DNA from: JBOGJG01 sp050747825
GTDB taxonomy: Bacteria; Acidobacteriota; UBA6911; RPQK01; JBOGJG01
Assembly (NCBI GenBank): GCA_050747825.1
Contig: JBOGJG010000277.1
Span: forward strand, 16,090-80,089
DNA: 64,000 nt
Reading direction: 5' to 3'
The notes under the pieces are model-generated. The model was not told the DNA's origin, made no database searches, and worked only from the letters and a program-made list of their open reading frames with translations. Numbering within the stretch: position 1 is the stretch's first letter; each line of letters begins with the position of its first letter. Of the stretch, positions 52,287 to 62,929 are shown piece by piece. A program made the position numbers and the translations under genes.

Positions 52287-53155
52287 TTCTTTCCGGTCAA
52301 ACGCCGGAAAGCCTCAAGGTAGCGATCTGACGTGGCCTCCAAGATCGACCGTGGAAGCTCGGGTCCAGGAGCTTTTTTGTCCCAATCCAGCGTCTCCAGA
52401 TAGTCGCGAATAAACTGCTTGTCAAAGGACGGCTGGGAACGGCCCGGCTGATACTGGTCTTCCGGCCAGAAACGCGAAGAATCGGGGGTCAGGGCCTCGT
52501 CAATCAGGAGTAGCCTGGAATCATCCCATCCAAATTCAAACTTGGTATCACAAATCATGATGCCGCGCCGGCTCGCGTAGTCACGAGCGCGCCCATAAAT
52601 ACGGAGACTCGAGTCTCGAACATTCTCGGCCACTTCAGCTCCCACAGCCTCAACGGCTTGATCGAAAGTGATGTTCTCATCGTGGCCGCTGGCTGCTTTG
52701 GTAGCCGGCGTGAAAATCGGCTCAGGCAACTCTTCCGACTCTCGCAACCCCGGAGGCAGTTTGATTCCACAGATCGCTCCGGTCGCCTGATAATCCTTCC
52801 AACCCGATCCGGCCAGATAGCCGCGCACGACGCACTCGATTGGAAGCGGCCGGCACTTGCGAACCAGCATCGAGCGTTGATCCAGCAATGCCTCAAAGGG
52901 CTGCAGCTCTTCTGGAAAATCCGATGTCTGGGCTGAAATGAGATGATTTTCAACCAGGCCCTCCAACTCTCCAAACCAGAAGACTGAAATCTGAGTCAGC
53001 ACCCTCCCCTTGTTCGGAATCGTGTTGGGGAGCACTACATCAAAGGCCGAGATTCGATCGGTAGCCACCATGAGGAGCCGCCCGCCCACTTCGAACAACT
53101 CGCGCACCTTACCCCGGCTGATTTTCTTAATTCCTGGTAGATCGAGCGTTTTCAT
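52268..53155 (-). CDS. purC: Phosphoribosylaminoimidazole-succinocarboxamide synthase
   Basis: A protein of 295 residues, the longer eukaryotic/fungal-like form. Signatures: GKVRELFEVGGRLLMVATDRISAFDVV, IECVVRGYLAGSGWKDY, GHDENITFDQAVE (metal and ATP loop), CDTKFEFG and the ATP-grasp-like LLIDEALTPDSSRFWP. It joins aspartate to CAIR in purine biosynthesis. It is divergent from groESL. The last four residues (TADC) are encoded by a tandem repeat and vary from the family end. Confidence 0.97.
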   Translation of the reverse strand: MKTLDLPGIKKISRGKVRELFEVGGRLLMVATDRISAFDVVLPNTIPNKGRVLTQISVFWFGELEGLVENHLISAQTSDFPEELQPFEALLDQRSMLVRKCRPLPIECVVRGYLAGSGWKDYQATGAICGIKLPPGLRESEELPEPIFTPATKAASGHDENITFDQAVEAVGAEVAENVRDSSLRIYGRARDYASRRGIMICDTKFEFGWDDSRLLLIDEALTPDSSRFWPEDQYQPGRSQPSFDKQFIRDYLETLDWDKKAPGPELPRSILEATSDRYLEAFRRLTGKKLTADC

Positions 53156-53253
53156 CTACTGTTCTGGGCCTGCGGTAAGGGATGATTCTAGCCTATGGCA
53201 GAACCCAAAAAAAGGACCTGGCCTCACCTTTATATCGATCTTATAGGTACGGC

Positions 53254-53282
53254 TTGACATGGCAAGAAGGAGGAGATACAAT
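53254..53282 (+). promoter_or_regulatory. groESL sigma-70 promoter
   Basis: TTGACA (53254-53259) and TACAAT (53277-53282) with a 17-base spacer. The -10 box abuts the CIRCE operator. Confidence 0.88.
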
Positions 53283-53308
53283 TAGCACTCGATTGGGGTG
53301 AGTGCTAA
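53282..53308 (+). promoter_or_regulatory. CIRCE operator (HrcA-binding site)
   Basis: TTAGCACTC, 9 spacer bases, GAGTGCTAA: the full consensus inverted repeat bound by the HrcA repressor. It overlaps the -10 box of the groESL promoter, so heat-shock control by HrcA is expected. hrcA itself is not in the window. Confidence 0.98.
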
Positions 53309-53383
53309 TGGGACTTTTTAAAATACTGTAAGTTAAGCGTTTTTCTTTTAGTTCCTAAAAAAACCAAGAAAGGAGTGCACAAA

Positions 53384-53695
53384 ATGATTAGACCTCTACA
53401 TGATCGAATTTTAGTGAAACGGACCGAGAGCCAGCAGGAAGAACTTCGGGGCGGAATCGTAATCCCGGACACGGCCAAAGAAAAGCCCCAGGAAGGGGAA
53501 GTAGTGGCCGTGGGCGACGGCAAAGTCCTGGAAAACGGACAGAAGCTCGGAATGTCCGTGAAGGCCGGCGATACGATCCTCTTTGGGAAGTATTCCGGTA
53601 CGGAAGTCAAGATTGACGATGAAGATTACCTCATTATGCGCGAGGATGAAGTGCTGGGCGTCATCGTCGAAAAGAAGACCAAAGTAAAAGTTTAA
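53384..53695 (+). CDS. groES: Co-chaperonin GroES
   Basis: A protein of 103 residues. MIRPLHDRILVKR and the mobile loop EELRGGIVIPDTAKEKPQEG, followed by VKAGDTILFGKYSGTEV and DYLIMREDEVLGVI, are the GroES consensus. The start at 53384 sits 9 bases behind AAAGGAG; an in-frame GTG at 53375 is the alternative. It caps GroEL. Heat induction through the CIRCE site is expected. Confidence 0.98.
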   Translation: MIRPLHDRILVKRTESQQEELRGGIVIPDTAKEKPQEGEVVAVGDGKVLENGQKLGMSVKAGDTILFGKYSGTEVKIDDEDYLIMREDEVLGVIVEKKTKVKV

Positions 53696-53721
53696 ATCCA
53701 CTTACGAAAGGAGTGTGAAGT

Positions 53722-55362
<1,641 letters not shown>

Positions 55363-55374
55363 AGCAGCGGTAGC

Positions 55375-55480
55375 CCAGGGAGGCCAATGGCTTCGTTCTC
55401 CGCGCCCTTCGATTCTCGACGTAGCTTTGGCTACTCCTGCGGTCGAACGGCTTGTGCGGCCTCGCTCTCGGCCTCCCTGG
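55375..55480 (+). other. Structured element between groEL and the glycosyltransferase
   Basis: CCAGGGAGGCC (55375-55385) pairs perfectly with GGCCTCCCTGG (55470-55480), enclosing smaller hairpins such as GTAGC-TTTG-GCTAC. It could be a repeat element or a folded RNA in the 3' region of groEL. No protein is convincing here. Confidence 0.5.
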
Positions 55481-55500
55481 TCCAGCGCGCAACACTTCCC

Positions 55501-55538
55501 GAGCAAGGCGGGCTCGCGCTGGCGGGCCCGCCTTGCTC
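55501..55538 (+). terminator. groESL terminator hairpin
   Basis: GAGCAAGGCGGGC and GCCCGCCTTGCTC form a perfect 13-bp stem with a 12-base loop, followed by TTTGTCTG. A strong but T-poor terminator of the groESL transcript. Confidence 0.82.
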
Positions 55539-55564
55539 TTTGTCTGCCTTCCTCTCAAAATGGC

Positions 55565-57154
55565 GTGGTGTCCAACCGCGCCACTCTCATTGCCTTTTCA
55601 GTAGTTATCATTTATCTCACCTTGTTTTACCAGCTGGGCGGACTGGCCTTAGTCGGCGCCGATGAGGCGCGTTATGCCCGCATTGCGGAAGAGATGAACC
55701 TCAGAGGCAATTATGTGACGCCTACTCTCGAGTTTCGACCCTGGCTGGAAAAGCCTCCTCTGCTTTTTTGGCTGCAGGCCGCCAGCTTTAAGCTCTTTGG
55801 AGTGAGCGAGTGGTCGGCGCGATTGCCTGTGGGGCTGACCGCTTTGCTGACATTAATGTGCTCGGCCCTGCTGGGGCTTGAACTGGGCGGCCGGCGCGCG
55901 GCCTACCTGACGATTTTGATCCTGGCGACTTCGCCTCTCTTTTTTATCTTTGGGCGCTCCGCCAGTACGGACATGCTTCTGACCGCCATGCTGACGGCTG
56001 CCCTGTTTTGCGGATTCAGGGCCGCCACCCGCCCTTCACCCTTGTGGGGCGCGGGACTCGGCGCCGCGCTGGCCCTGGCCACGCTGGCCAAAGGTCCAGT
56101 GGCGTTGATTCTGGCCGGAGGAATCTTTGTTCTTTACTTTCTTTTTGTCCGGAGATTTCCCTGGAGCTGGTCGCAAACGGCCCTCGCCCTTGTTTTTACG
56201 CTGGCCCTTGCGGTCCCCTGGTACTGGCAGATATGGGTGGAGAACGGCTATGACTTCGTGGCCACGTTCTGGCTGAACCATCACCTGGCGCGCTTTCTAA
56301 CCGATCTTCACCATCATTCTCAGCCCTTCTGGTATTTCCTGCCTGTCCTGATCGTTGGCTTTTTTCCCTGGACCTTTTTTTTGGGTTCCTCTGCATTCCG
56401 AGCCTGGAAGCTGAAGGTCGAATGGGTCTCAGACCGCTATTCTCATCTGCTTTTTTTATGGCTCTGGGTGCTTGTCCCTCTCCTTTTTTTCTCCTTGAGC
56501 GAGAGCAAACTGGCCGGCTACATCCTGCCTGTTCTTCCAGCACTGGCCCTTTTGGCCGCTCTCGAATGGGAACAGTACCTGAGTGGCGACCTGGTCGCCT
56601 ATCGCGCCATGAAGCCGCAGATGGCCGTCCTTAGCGCCTTTACTGTCCTTGTCATTATCGCTCTCATATTCGGCTTTCACTTCATCTATGATTCGATCAC
56701 GGCGGGCGTTCTGGTGGCTCTTCCATTGGCATTCGCCATCGCGCTCGTCCGATACGAGTTTAGAAAGCGACAGCCGGCCCGGCTTTTCCTGACGCTTGTC
56801 GCCGGCATGAGTCTTTTCGCCGCGCTGGCGTTCTGGAAGGCTGCCCCTGTCTTCGAAGATTATCATTCGGCTCAGGATTTGTCGCTGGCGGCGCTCCCCC
56901 TGATTTCCCAGCAAGAACCCCTGGTCCTTTACCGCTACTTTCATCATACCGCCCAGTATTACACCGGGTATCAAACAACCCGGGAGGCGGTTCCGGATTT
57001 GCAATCTTTGCGGCGGTATAGGGCTGAGCACCCGCAGGATCGCTATTACGTCCTGACCCAGGAACCGGGTTGGCGGGATCTGCAGACCGTCTTTTCCACC
57101 CGCCTGCGGGAACAGCAGGGCAACTTGTACCTGGTTGAGTTGCAGGCAAAATAA
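55565..57154 (+). CDS. ArnT/PMT-like membrane glycosyltransferase
   Basis: About 529 residues with roughly twelve transmembrane helices. The first periplasmic loop carries the GT83/ArnT signature (GADEARYARIAEEM, with the catalytic acidic residue, then RPWLEKPPLLFWLQA). Family members move sugars such as aminoarabinose from undecaprenyl phosphate onto lipid A or other envelope targets. The start is GTG at 55565 or 55568, since the open frame extends back into groEL but no ATG is near. Specificity cannot be predicted. Confidence 0.88.
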   Translation: MVSNRATLIAFSVVIIYLTLFYQLGGLALVGADEARYARIAEEMNLRGNYVTPTLEFRPWLEKPPLLFWLQAASFKLFGVSEWSARLPVGLTALLTLMCSALLGLELGGRRAAYLTILILATSPLFFIFGRSASTDMLLTAMLTAALFCGFRAATRPSPLWGAGLGAALALATLAKGPVALILAGGIFVLYFLFVRRFPWSWSQTALALVFTLALAVPWYWQIWVENGYDFVATFWLNHHLARFLTDLHHHSQPFWYFLPVLIVGFFPWTFFLGSSAFRAWKLKVEWVSDRYSHLLFLWLWVLVPLLFFSLSESKLAGYILPVLPALALLAALEWEQYLSGDLVAYRAMKPQMAVLSAFTVLVIIALIFGFHFIYDSITAGVLVALPLAFAIALVRYEFRKRQPARLFLTLVAGMSLFAALAFWKAAPVFEDYHSAQDLSLAALPLISQQEPLVLYRYFHHTAQYYTGYQTTREAVPDLQSLRRYRAEHPQDRYYVLTQEPGWRDLQTVFSTRLREQQGNLYLVELQAK

Positions 57155-57174
57155 TGTAAGATCGTCCATTCGCT

Positions 57175-58572
57175 ATGGCTTTGCGGTTGTACAACACGCT
57201 GACCCGACAAGTAGAAGAATTGAAACCGCTTAACGGGACGGAAGTCCGCATGTACACGTGTGGGCCTACGGTCTACGACTTTGCCCATATCGGAAACTTT
57301 AGAACCTATGTTTTTGCAGATGTGCTCCGAAGGTACATCCTTTACCAAGGCCTCCCTTTGAAGCACGTCATGAATGTCACGGATGTGGACGACAAGATCA
57401 TCGTCAATGCTCAGAAGAGCGGCCAGAACACTCGGGATTACACGCGGAAGTATGCTCAGGCCTTTTTCGAAGATATGGAGGCGCTGCGAATCCAGAAGCC
57501 TGAAGTGATGCCCTACGCCACCGACCACATCCCGGAGATGATCGAGATCATTCTAAAATTGCAGGAGAAGGGCTTTACCTACCAGAGCGAGGGGTCCACC
57601 TATTATCGGATCAGTAATTTCAGTGAGTATGGCAAGCTCTCCCACATGGACCTGGCCGAGGGCAGGGCCCTGGGCCGAATCGATTCGGATGAGTACACGA
57701 AGGAGAACCCGCGTGACTTCGCCTTGTGGAAAGCTGCCAAAGAGAGTGAGCAATACTGGGACTCCCCACTGGGTCCCGGCCGTCCGGGATGGCATATTGA
57801 GTGCTCGGCTATGAGCATGAAATATCTGGGCGAAAGTTTTGATATTCATTGCGGAGGAGTGGATCTGATTTTCCCGCATCATGAAAATGAAATTGCTCAG
57901 AGTGAGGCAGCGACCGGAAAACCTTTTGTTCGCCACTGGGTACACGGCGAATTTCTAATCGTCGAAGGGGAGAAGATGTCCAAGTCGAGTGGCAACTTCT
58001 ACACCATTCGCGATCTGCTGGAGCGCGGGTGCAATCCGCCAGCGGTGCGCTACCTGCTGATGTCCACTCACTACAGAAAGCAACTGAACTTTAGGCTGGA
58101 GGGCGTCGAGCAGTCTCAGGCGGCACTAAAGCGCATCAATGATTTCCTGCAGCGCATTCGCGAGATACCGGAGGCGCGTCCTGAAAATCCGCAACTGACC
58201 GAGCGGATCGGTCTAGCCCGGAGCGACTTTGAAGCAGGCATGGACGATGATCTGAATACTTCCGTCGCCCTGGCGGCTCTCTTTGAGCTGATCAAAGACG
58301 TCAATCACGCCCTGGATGTGAATAGCGTAGGGACGGCCAACCGGGAGCAGATCCTGCAGTTTTTTTCCGCCGCCAACCAAGTATTCGACGTTTTTCAGGT
58401 AGAGGAACAGGCCCTCGAGGATGAGGAGGTCCTGAGTCTTCTGGAGGAGCGAGTCAAGGCGCGCCGTCAGCGCGACTTCGACAAAGCCGACCAGATTCGT
58501 GACCGTCTGGCGCAACGCGGTATTATACTTGAAGATACGAAGGACGGGACGCGATGGAAAAGAGTCAGTTGA
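57175..58572 (+). CDS. cysS: Cysteinyl-tRNA synthetase
   Basis: A protein of 465 residues, normal length. MYTCGPTVYDFAHIGNFRTY contains the zinc Cys and the HIGH-like site (HIGN), GWHIECSAM and HCGGVDLIFPHHENEIAQSEA supply further zinc ligands, and KMSKS is intact. It charges tRNA-Cys; the cognate tRNA-Cys(GCA) gene is 4.3 kb downstream. It overlaps the aminotransferase gene by 19 bases. Confidence 0.99.
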   Translation: MALRLYNTLTRQVEELKPLNGTEVRMYTCGPTVYDFAHIGNFRTYVFADVLRRYILYQGLPLKHVMNVTDVDDKIIVNAQKSGQNTRDYTRKYAQAFFEDMEALRIQKPEVMPYATDHIPEMIEIILKLQEKGFTYQSEGSTYYRISNFSEYGKLSHMDLAEGRALGRIDSDEYTKENPRDFALWKAAKESEQYWDSPLGPGRPGWHIECSAMSMKYLGESFDIHCGGVDLIFPHHENEIAQSEAATGKPFVRHWVHGEFLIVEGEKMSKSSGNFYTIRDLLERGCNPPAVRYLLMSTHYRKQLNFRLEGVEQSQAALKRINDFLQRIREIPEARPENPQLTERIGLARSDFEAGMDDDLNTSVALAALFELIKDVNHALDVNSVGTANREQILQFFSAANQVFDVFQVEEQALEDEEVLSLLEERVKARRQRDFDKADQIRDRLAQRGIILEDTKDGTRWKRVS

Positions 58573-59885
58573 GAGTGGGCGCCGCTGAGGTGCACGGCGT
58601 CATCGGCCGGCACATGCAGGCGGAAGGCCTGGATCTGGTCGTGGACTTTGAAAAAAGCCGTGGTGTCCACCTCTATGACTCCAAGCGGGGAGAGTTTTTC
58701 CTCGACTTGTTTTCCTTCTTCGCCACGCTGCCCCTGGGCTTCAATTACCCGCGAATGACTTCACGCGAGACCGTAGAAGAACTGGGAAGGGTGGCCGTTC
58801 ACAAGCCTTCGAACTCGGATGTTTATTCAAGGGAAATGGCTGAATTCGTCGAAGCCTTCGCCAGGCTGGCCAAGCCCGATTTCATGAGGTATATGTTCTT
58901 TGTTGAGGGCGGAGCGGTGGCCGTCGAGAACGCGCTCAAAACGGCTTTCGACTGGAAAGTCCGCAAGAACCTGGCCAGCGGATCTCAGCAGGAAAAAGGC
59001 TTTAAGGTCATCCATTTTCATCAGGCCTTCCACGGACGCTCAGGTTATACGCTGTCATTGACTAATACGGCTGATCCTCGAAAGATCCAGTATTTTCCGA
59101 AATTCAACTGGCCGCGCATCCTCAATCCCAAATGCATCTTTCCTCTGGAAAGCGAAAACTTGGCCAGAGTGCAGCGATTGGAAGAGGAGGCAGTCTCTCA
59201 GATTCGCGCCGTGATCGAAGAGGATCCGGCCGACGTGGCTTGCCTGATTCTCGAACCTATCCAGGGAGAAGGCGGCGATAACCATTTCCGTCCGGAGTTT
59301 CACCAGCGGTTGAGGCAGATTTGTGACGAACACGAGATTTTGTTCATCTATGACGAAGTGCAAACCGGATTCGGTGCGACAGGCCGCATGTGGGCTTATG
59401 AATATTACGCTCGTCCGGATATTCTCTGCTTCGGCAAGAAATCTCAGGTTTGCGGAATACTGGTAAGCAGCCGCGTCGATGAGGCGCCGGACAATGTCTT
59501 TCACGTGCCCAGCCGCATCAATTCGACCTGGGGCGGGAACCTGGTGGATATGGTCCGTTGCAGGATTTGCCTGGATATCTACCGGGAAGACAAGCTCGTC
59601 GAGAATTCGTGCCAGGTGGGAGAGGTGCTATTGAGCGCTTTGCAGGACCTTCAGGATGAATTTTCCAGCCTGGTGTCCAACGTGCGGGGTAAGGGGCTCT
59701 TTTGCGCCTTTGACCTTCCCGACACGGATTTTCGCAACCGCTTCCGCAAGAGCCTGTTTGACCGCAGGCTGGTGATTCTCCCCTGCGGTGAGCGCTCGAT
59801 CCGTTTTCGTCCGGCGCTGACCATCGGCCCGGAGGAAATTTACCAGGGCGTCGACATCATGCGCCAGACGCTGAAGCAAATCTGA
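58554..59885 (+). CDS. lat: L-lysine 6-transaminase
   Basis: A protein of 443 residues of class III PLP aminotransferases. It follows the actinobacterial Lat sequence closely in diagnostic segments: NKPSNSDVY-like (HKPSNSDVYS), FFVEGGAVAVENALK, AFHGRSGYTLSLTNT, EPIQGEGGDNHFRPEF, FIYDEVQTGFG, the PLP-lysine strip FGKKSQVCG and PSRINSTWGGNLVDM. It converts lysine and 2-oxoglutarate to the 6-semialdehyde (piperideine-6-carboxylate) and glutamate, a step in lysine breakdown. It is translated from within the cysS end. Confidence 0.94.
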   Translation: MEKSQLRVGAAEVHGVIGRHMQAEGLDLVVDFEKSRGVHLYDSKRGEFFLDLFSFFATLPLGFNYPRMTSRETVEELGRVAVHKPSNSDVYSREMAEFVEAFARLAKPDFMRYMFFVEGGAVAVENALKTAFDWKVRKNLASGSQQEKGFKVIHFHQAFHGRSGYTLSLTNTADPRKIQYFPKFNWPRILNPKCIFPLESENLARVQRLEEEAVSQIRAVIEEDPADVACLILEPIQGEGGDNHFRPEFHQRLRQICDEHEILFIYDEVQTGFGATGRMWAYEYYARPDILCFGKKSQVCGILVSSRVDEAPDNVFHVPSRINSTWGGNLVDMVRCRICLDIYREDKLVENSCQVGEVLLSALQDLQDEFSSLVSNVRGKGLFCAFDLPDTDFRNRFRKSLFDRRLVILPCGERSIRFRPALTIGPEEIYQGVDIMRQTLKQI

Positions 59886-59906
59886 GGCTTTCCAATGGCC
59901 TGAACT

Positions 59907-59924
59907 GACACCCGCCACCTGCTC
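59907..59924. repeat. GGTGGCGGGTGTCA-type repeat at YraN stop
   Basis: Reading on the minus strand, GCAGGTGGCGGGTGTCA follows directly on the yraN stop codon. It shares its core with the repeats at 40039 and 43057. Confidence 0.65.
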
Positions 59925-60351
59925 AGGCGCTCGTATAATGCCGTAGCCGGAACCTCCTTCCGTTGCGAACCTCAATGGCCACCAAGTCGATCCGCACCGG
60001 GATATGGATCAACTCATGGCCGGAGATGAACTGCATGGCCAGGTCTTCCAGCTTCTCCTCCTTGCGCGCCGTAATGCTGTGTTCCGGCAACAGAGGCGAC
60101 GGAGAGTTCCTGGCCTTAACTTCAATGAAGACGAGGCACGGTCCATCGTAGGCAATCAGATCAATCTCACCCCGGCGGCCCTTCCAGTTTCTGGCGACGA
60201 TACTCCACCCCAACCTGCGCACATGGCGAAGCGCCAGCCATTCTCCGATCGTTCCCAGCGTGGGCTTGGCCAGACGGATCTGGGCCCAATAGGTCCAGCC
60301 GATCTGGCCGGCACGCATCCAGCGGGGCTCACCCCAGATTTCATCCCACAC
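59923..60351 (-). CDS. yraN: YraN / UPF0102 family protein
   Basis: A protein of 142 residues. GEWLALRHVRRLGWSIVARNW and RRGEIDLIAYDGPCLVFIEVKAR form the nuclease-like core (E...EIDL...EVK) of the UPF0102 family. It is predicted to be a small endonuclease-fold protein of uncertain role. It has about 35 extra N-terminal residues relative to the core. It converges with lat across a short repeat. Confidence 0.93.
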   Translation of the reverse strand: MWDEIWGEPRWMRAGQIGWTYWAQIRLAKPTLGTIGEWLALRHVRRLGWSIVARNWKGRRGEIDLIAYDGPCLVFIEVKARNSPSPLLPEHSITARKEEKLEDLAMQFISGHELIHIPVRIDLVAIEVRNGRRFRLRHYTSA

Positions 60352-60450
60352 AAACGCTCCTCGCTACCTACATAACGTATGAGCGGAAAAAAAGACGACC
60401 AACTCGCGCCTTTCGCGCCTTTTTGGGCCTTTTCGCGATAGCCTGTCCGG

Positions 60451-60480
60451 TTGACAATCGGTCGTCTGAAATCCTAAGAT
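60451..60480 (+). promoter_or_regulatory. Promoter of tRNA-Gly
   Basis: TTGACA (60451-60456), 18-base spacer, TAAGAT (60475-60480), ending 15 bases before the mature tRNA. Confidence 0.75.
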
Positions 60481-60495
60481 ATTGGATCTAAACGA

Positions 60496-60570
<75 letters not shown>

Positions 60571-60737
60571 TCTTTCCTCGGTCCATTAATCTCGAGATCT
60601 CCCCAGGAGCAGGGCCGGGATCAGCATCCACCAGAATCCACCCTTCGGGTAAAGAAGCGCGGCCACCAGGCTGGAGATCCCCAGCTCGAAGGACTGGCTT
60701 TCTCCTTTTTCTTCCAGATAAAGCGCGCGATCGATGA

Positions 60738-61529
60738 CTAAAACGAAAACTTGCCGTTGAATGTGAGTTTCTTGGGCTCGAAATCCACGTCCACCACCTG
60801 ATCGCGCGATCCGCCGAACTGAGTTAGTTTCAGCTCGGTATGAAAGACGATCTCCTTTTCTTTGCCGGAAAAGTGGGGCTGTCCGTTCTCATTGAAACGC
60901 GGGAACACAAAAATGGCTGCCGGCATATTTTCGCTGGACGGGACATAGTGGGAGACGGGGACATGGATATTATGCTTCTCAGCCGCCAGGTAAGTGCTGT
61001 TCTGAAGCGTCGGCAGCGTCACCTGCCGGAGGAAGCTGTCGATGTCGCGCACCCAGTTTTGGCCTACGGGACGCGAATAGTAACTCACCTGAATGGCAAT
61101 ATTGGGTGGCTCCATCGCAGCGATAGAATCGAGGGTCTCGGTCACGGATCCGGGCTGCATGAGGGCCTGCATCCGAGCTGAAGCCAGACGGACAGGTGCA
61201 GCGCTGGCCAGCGTAATTCGAAGAAACTGTGTGACCTGTCTTTCCTGACCGGGACTGCCGGAAGCCCCGCCAGAGCCGGACTGGCCGCCGGAGGTGGATC
61301 CAAACTCCTCATTTTCGACGGTCACGGTTCCACGGCCGCCGCGCATGCTGTCCGTGTACCAGTTCACTCTCGAAAAAGAAACGGTCTCCACCCAGGGCGA
61401 ATCATTCAGGATTTCCTGGCACTGTTTGGGATCCCAGCTATCAGGACTTTTTTCCTCCCAGAATTCGGCCCCGAATACGGTGGCTACTACGATTGCAGAC
61501 AAAGCGGTCAGGCAAAGAAGTTTGTTCAT
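60738..61529 (-). CDS. Secreted protein of unknown function
   Basis: About 263 residues. A signal peptide (hydrophobic residues 4-20) is followed by EFWEEKSPDSWDPKQCQEIL, then a Gly/Ser-rich linker (around residues 75-95) and a beta-rich region. I do not recognise a named domain. The SPDSWDPKQC segment with one Cys near the mature start resembles secreted proteins seen in Acidobacteriota genomes (recollection, unverified). Met 61529 is preceded by GAGG. It follows the sugar-dehydrogenase gene on the minus strand at a 57-base distance. Confidence 0.8.
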   Translation of the reverse strand: MNKLLCLTALSAIVVATVFGAEFWEEKSPDSWDPKQCQEILNDSPWVETVSFSRVNWYTDSMRGGRGTVTVENEEFGSTSGGQSGSGGASGSPGQERQVTQFLRITLASAAPVRLASARMQALMQPGSVTETLDSIAAMEPPNIAIQVSYYSRPVGQNWVRDIDSFLRQVTLPTLQNSTYLAAEKHNIHVPVSHYVPSSENMPAAIFVFPRFNENGQPHFSGKEKEIVFHTELKLTQFGGSRDQVVDVDFEPKKLTFNGKFSF

Positions 61530-61586
61530 CTTGATCCTCTGGCCCAATTATAAACGAAGTGCCGCAAGCGTGTGCCTAAATTTGAG

Positions 61587-62693
61587 TCACTGGCCGCCGG
61601 CAAAGGCAATGACGTGCTTGATTCCGTCGGGACGCCTGAGCAGCAGATCTGCGTAGCCTTCGACAGGATGGCGGGCTGAGATGAGAGAGCGGACGACCGT
61701 CGGCCACCGTTTCTTAAAGATTCCCAGGTTCTTGACGGCCGACTCAAAGTCGCTTCGACCGGCGTTGACCGTTCCGATGACGATTTGGTTCTTCAGCACG
61801 AGATCCTTCATGATGCGCGCCGCCTCGATTTCAAGAGGCAGCGCCGGCGGGGGGACGCCGGTCAGGACGATCACTCCGTTTTCGCCCAATTGGTTCATCA
61901 ACCTGAAAGCCACGGAGGGGACTCCGGTGGCCTCATAAATCAGATTGATATTGCCCAGTTTGACGGCCAGCTCATCCATCGAATCTTCCCGGGATGAAAC
62001 GTATGCGGCGCCTACGTCACGGACGATCTTTGCTTCAGGACTGTCGGGGGATTCCAGTGAGAAGACATGCGTCTCAAAGCCGGCACTTGCCAGGCGCATT
62101 GCGCCCAGGAGACCAATCGGCCCGGCGCCCACCACCAGCGCTCGCTGCTCCTGATTCCTGGCTTCCCTTATCCAGGGAAGACGCTTCTGGGCAAACTTGG
62201 CCTGATCGAGCGCCTTTTCAGCCACCGTAAGCGGTTCGACCAGGACGGCGATGTCTCTCAGTTCCTCAGGCACGGGGACTATATATCGAGCGTCATCCAC
62301 GATGGCCTCAGTCATGAAGCCGTGGAATTCCTTGATCCCGCGCTCGATGTAATCGCCGGTATAGCAGAAGTCGGCTCTGCCCGAACGGCAGGCTGTGCAG
62401 TAGTCGTGCGGGCAGGGTCTCCTGACCATGGGGACCGCCAGATCTCCAGTCTTAATGCCCTTGACAGCGGCTCCGACCTCGATCACCTTCCCCAGGGACT
62501 CATGGCCGATCACCAAGTACTCAGAATGCTGGGGCGGCGTCCCATATTGGAAATGACTGATCTCACGGTCCGTGCCGCAGATTCCCACGTCGAGGATGCG
62601 CAGCTTGACTTCATTCGGCCCCGCCAGCCCGGGCTCGTTCTGCTCAACCAACTCCAGTTTCTGCGTCCCCGGAAAAACTCCGACGGCCTTCAT
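61587..62693 (-). CDS. Glucose 1-dehydrogenase-like zinc-dependent MDR enzyme
   Basis: A protein of 368 residues of the medium-chain dehydrogenase family. The catalytic-zinc segment is VGICGTDREI and GHESLGKVIEVG, structural-zinc cysteines are in RPCPHDYCTACRSGRADFC, and the Rossmann motif is VVGAGPIGLLGAMRLA. The two-domain layout with the EPLTVAEKAL segment is that of archaeal-type glucose dehydrogenases (Gdh_N plus Glu_dehyd_C). It would oxidise glucose or another aldose with NAD(P)+ to the lactone. Confidence 0.9.
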   Translation of the reverse strand: MKAVGVFPGTQKLELVEQNEPGLAGPNEVKLRILDVGICGTDREISHFQYGTPPQHSEYLVIGHESLGKVIEVGAAVKGIKTGDLAVPMVRRPCPHDYCTACRSGRADFCYTGDYIERGIKEFHGFMTEAIVDDARYIVPVPEELRDIAVLVEPLTVAEKALDQAKFAQKRLPWIREARNQEQRALVVGAGPIGLLGAMRLASAGFETHVFSLESPDSPEAKIVRDVGAAYVSSREDSMDELAVKLGNINLIYEATGVPSVAFRLMNQLGENGVIVLTGVPPPALPLEIEAARIMKDLVLKNQIVIGTVNAGRSDFESAVKNLGIFKKRWPTVVRSLISARHPVEGYADLLLRRPDGIKHVIAFAGGQ

Positions 62694-62810
62694 GGGTTTC
62701 CTCGCCTTCTGAAAGTCTCTAATTCGAAGCTACCAGACGCCCTGAAAGGCATCAAGTAAGTGTAGGGAAGGCAGCGCGCACAGCAGAGCGACACAATAGA
62801 AGGCGCCGGA

Positions 62811-62839
62811 TTGAGCGATTTCCACTCCTTCGCTATAAT
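62811..62839 (+). promoter_or_regulatory. Promoter of tRNA-Cys
   Basis: TTGAGC (62811-62816), 17-base spacer, perfect TATAAT (62834-62839), ending 15 bases before the mature tRNA. Confidence 0.8.
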
Positions 62840-62854
62840 GAGTTCCCTAAACGG

Positions 62855-62929
62855 GGCGGCGTACCCAAGTGGCAAGGGAGAGGTCTGCAAAACCTTTATG
62901 CGCCGGTTCGAATCCGGCCGCCGCCTCCA
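62855..62929 (+). tRNA. tRNA-Cys (GCA)
   Basis: Acceptor GGCGGCG pairs with CGCCGCC, D-stem CCC/GGG, anticodon loop CTGCAAA gives GCA, T-arm GCCGG-TTCGAAT-CCGGC, discriminator T and encoded CCA (62927-62929). Confidence 0.97.

Noticed and set aside
60571..60737. Minus-strand frame of about 48 residues ending in a hydrophobic stretch (FWWMLIPALLLG)
   Set aside because: There is no start codon or SD, and it begins inside the end of the secreted-protein gene. It may be a remnant, but the evidence is too thin.
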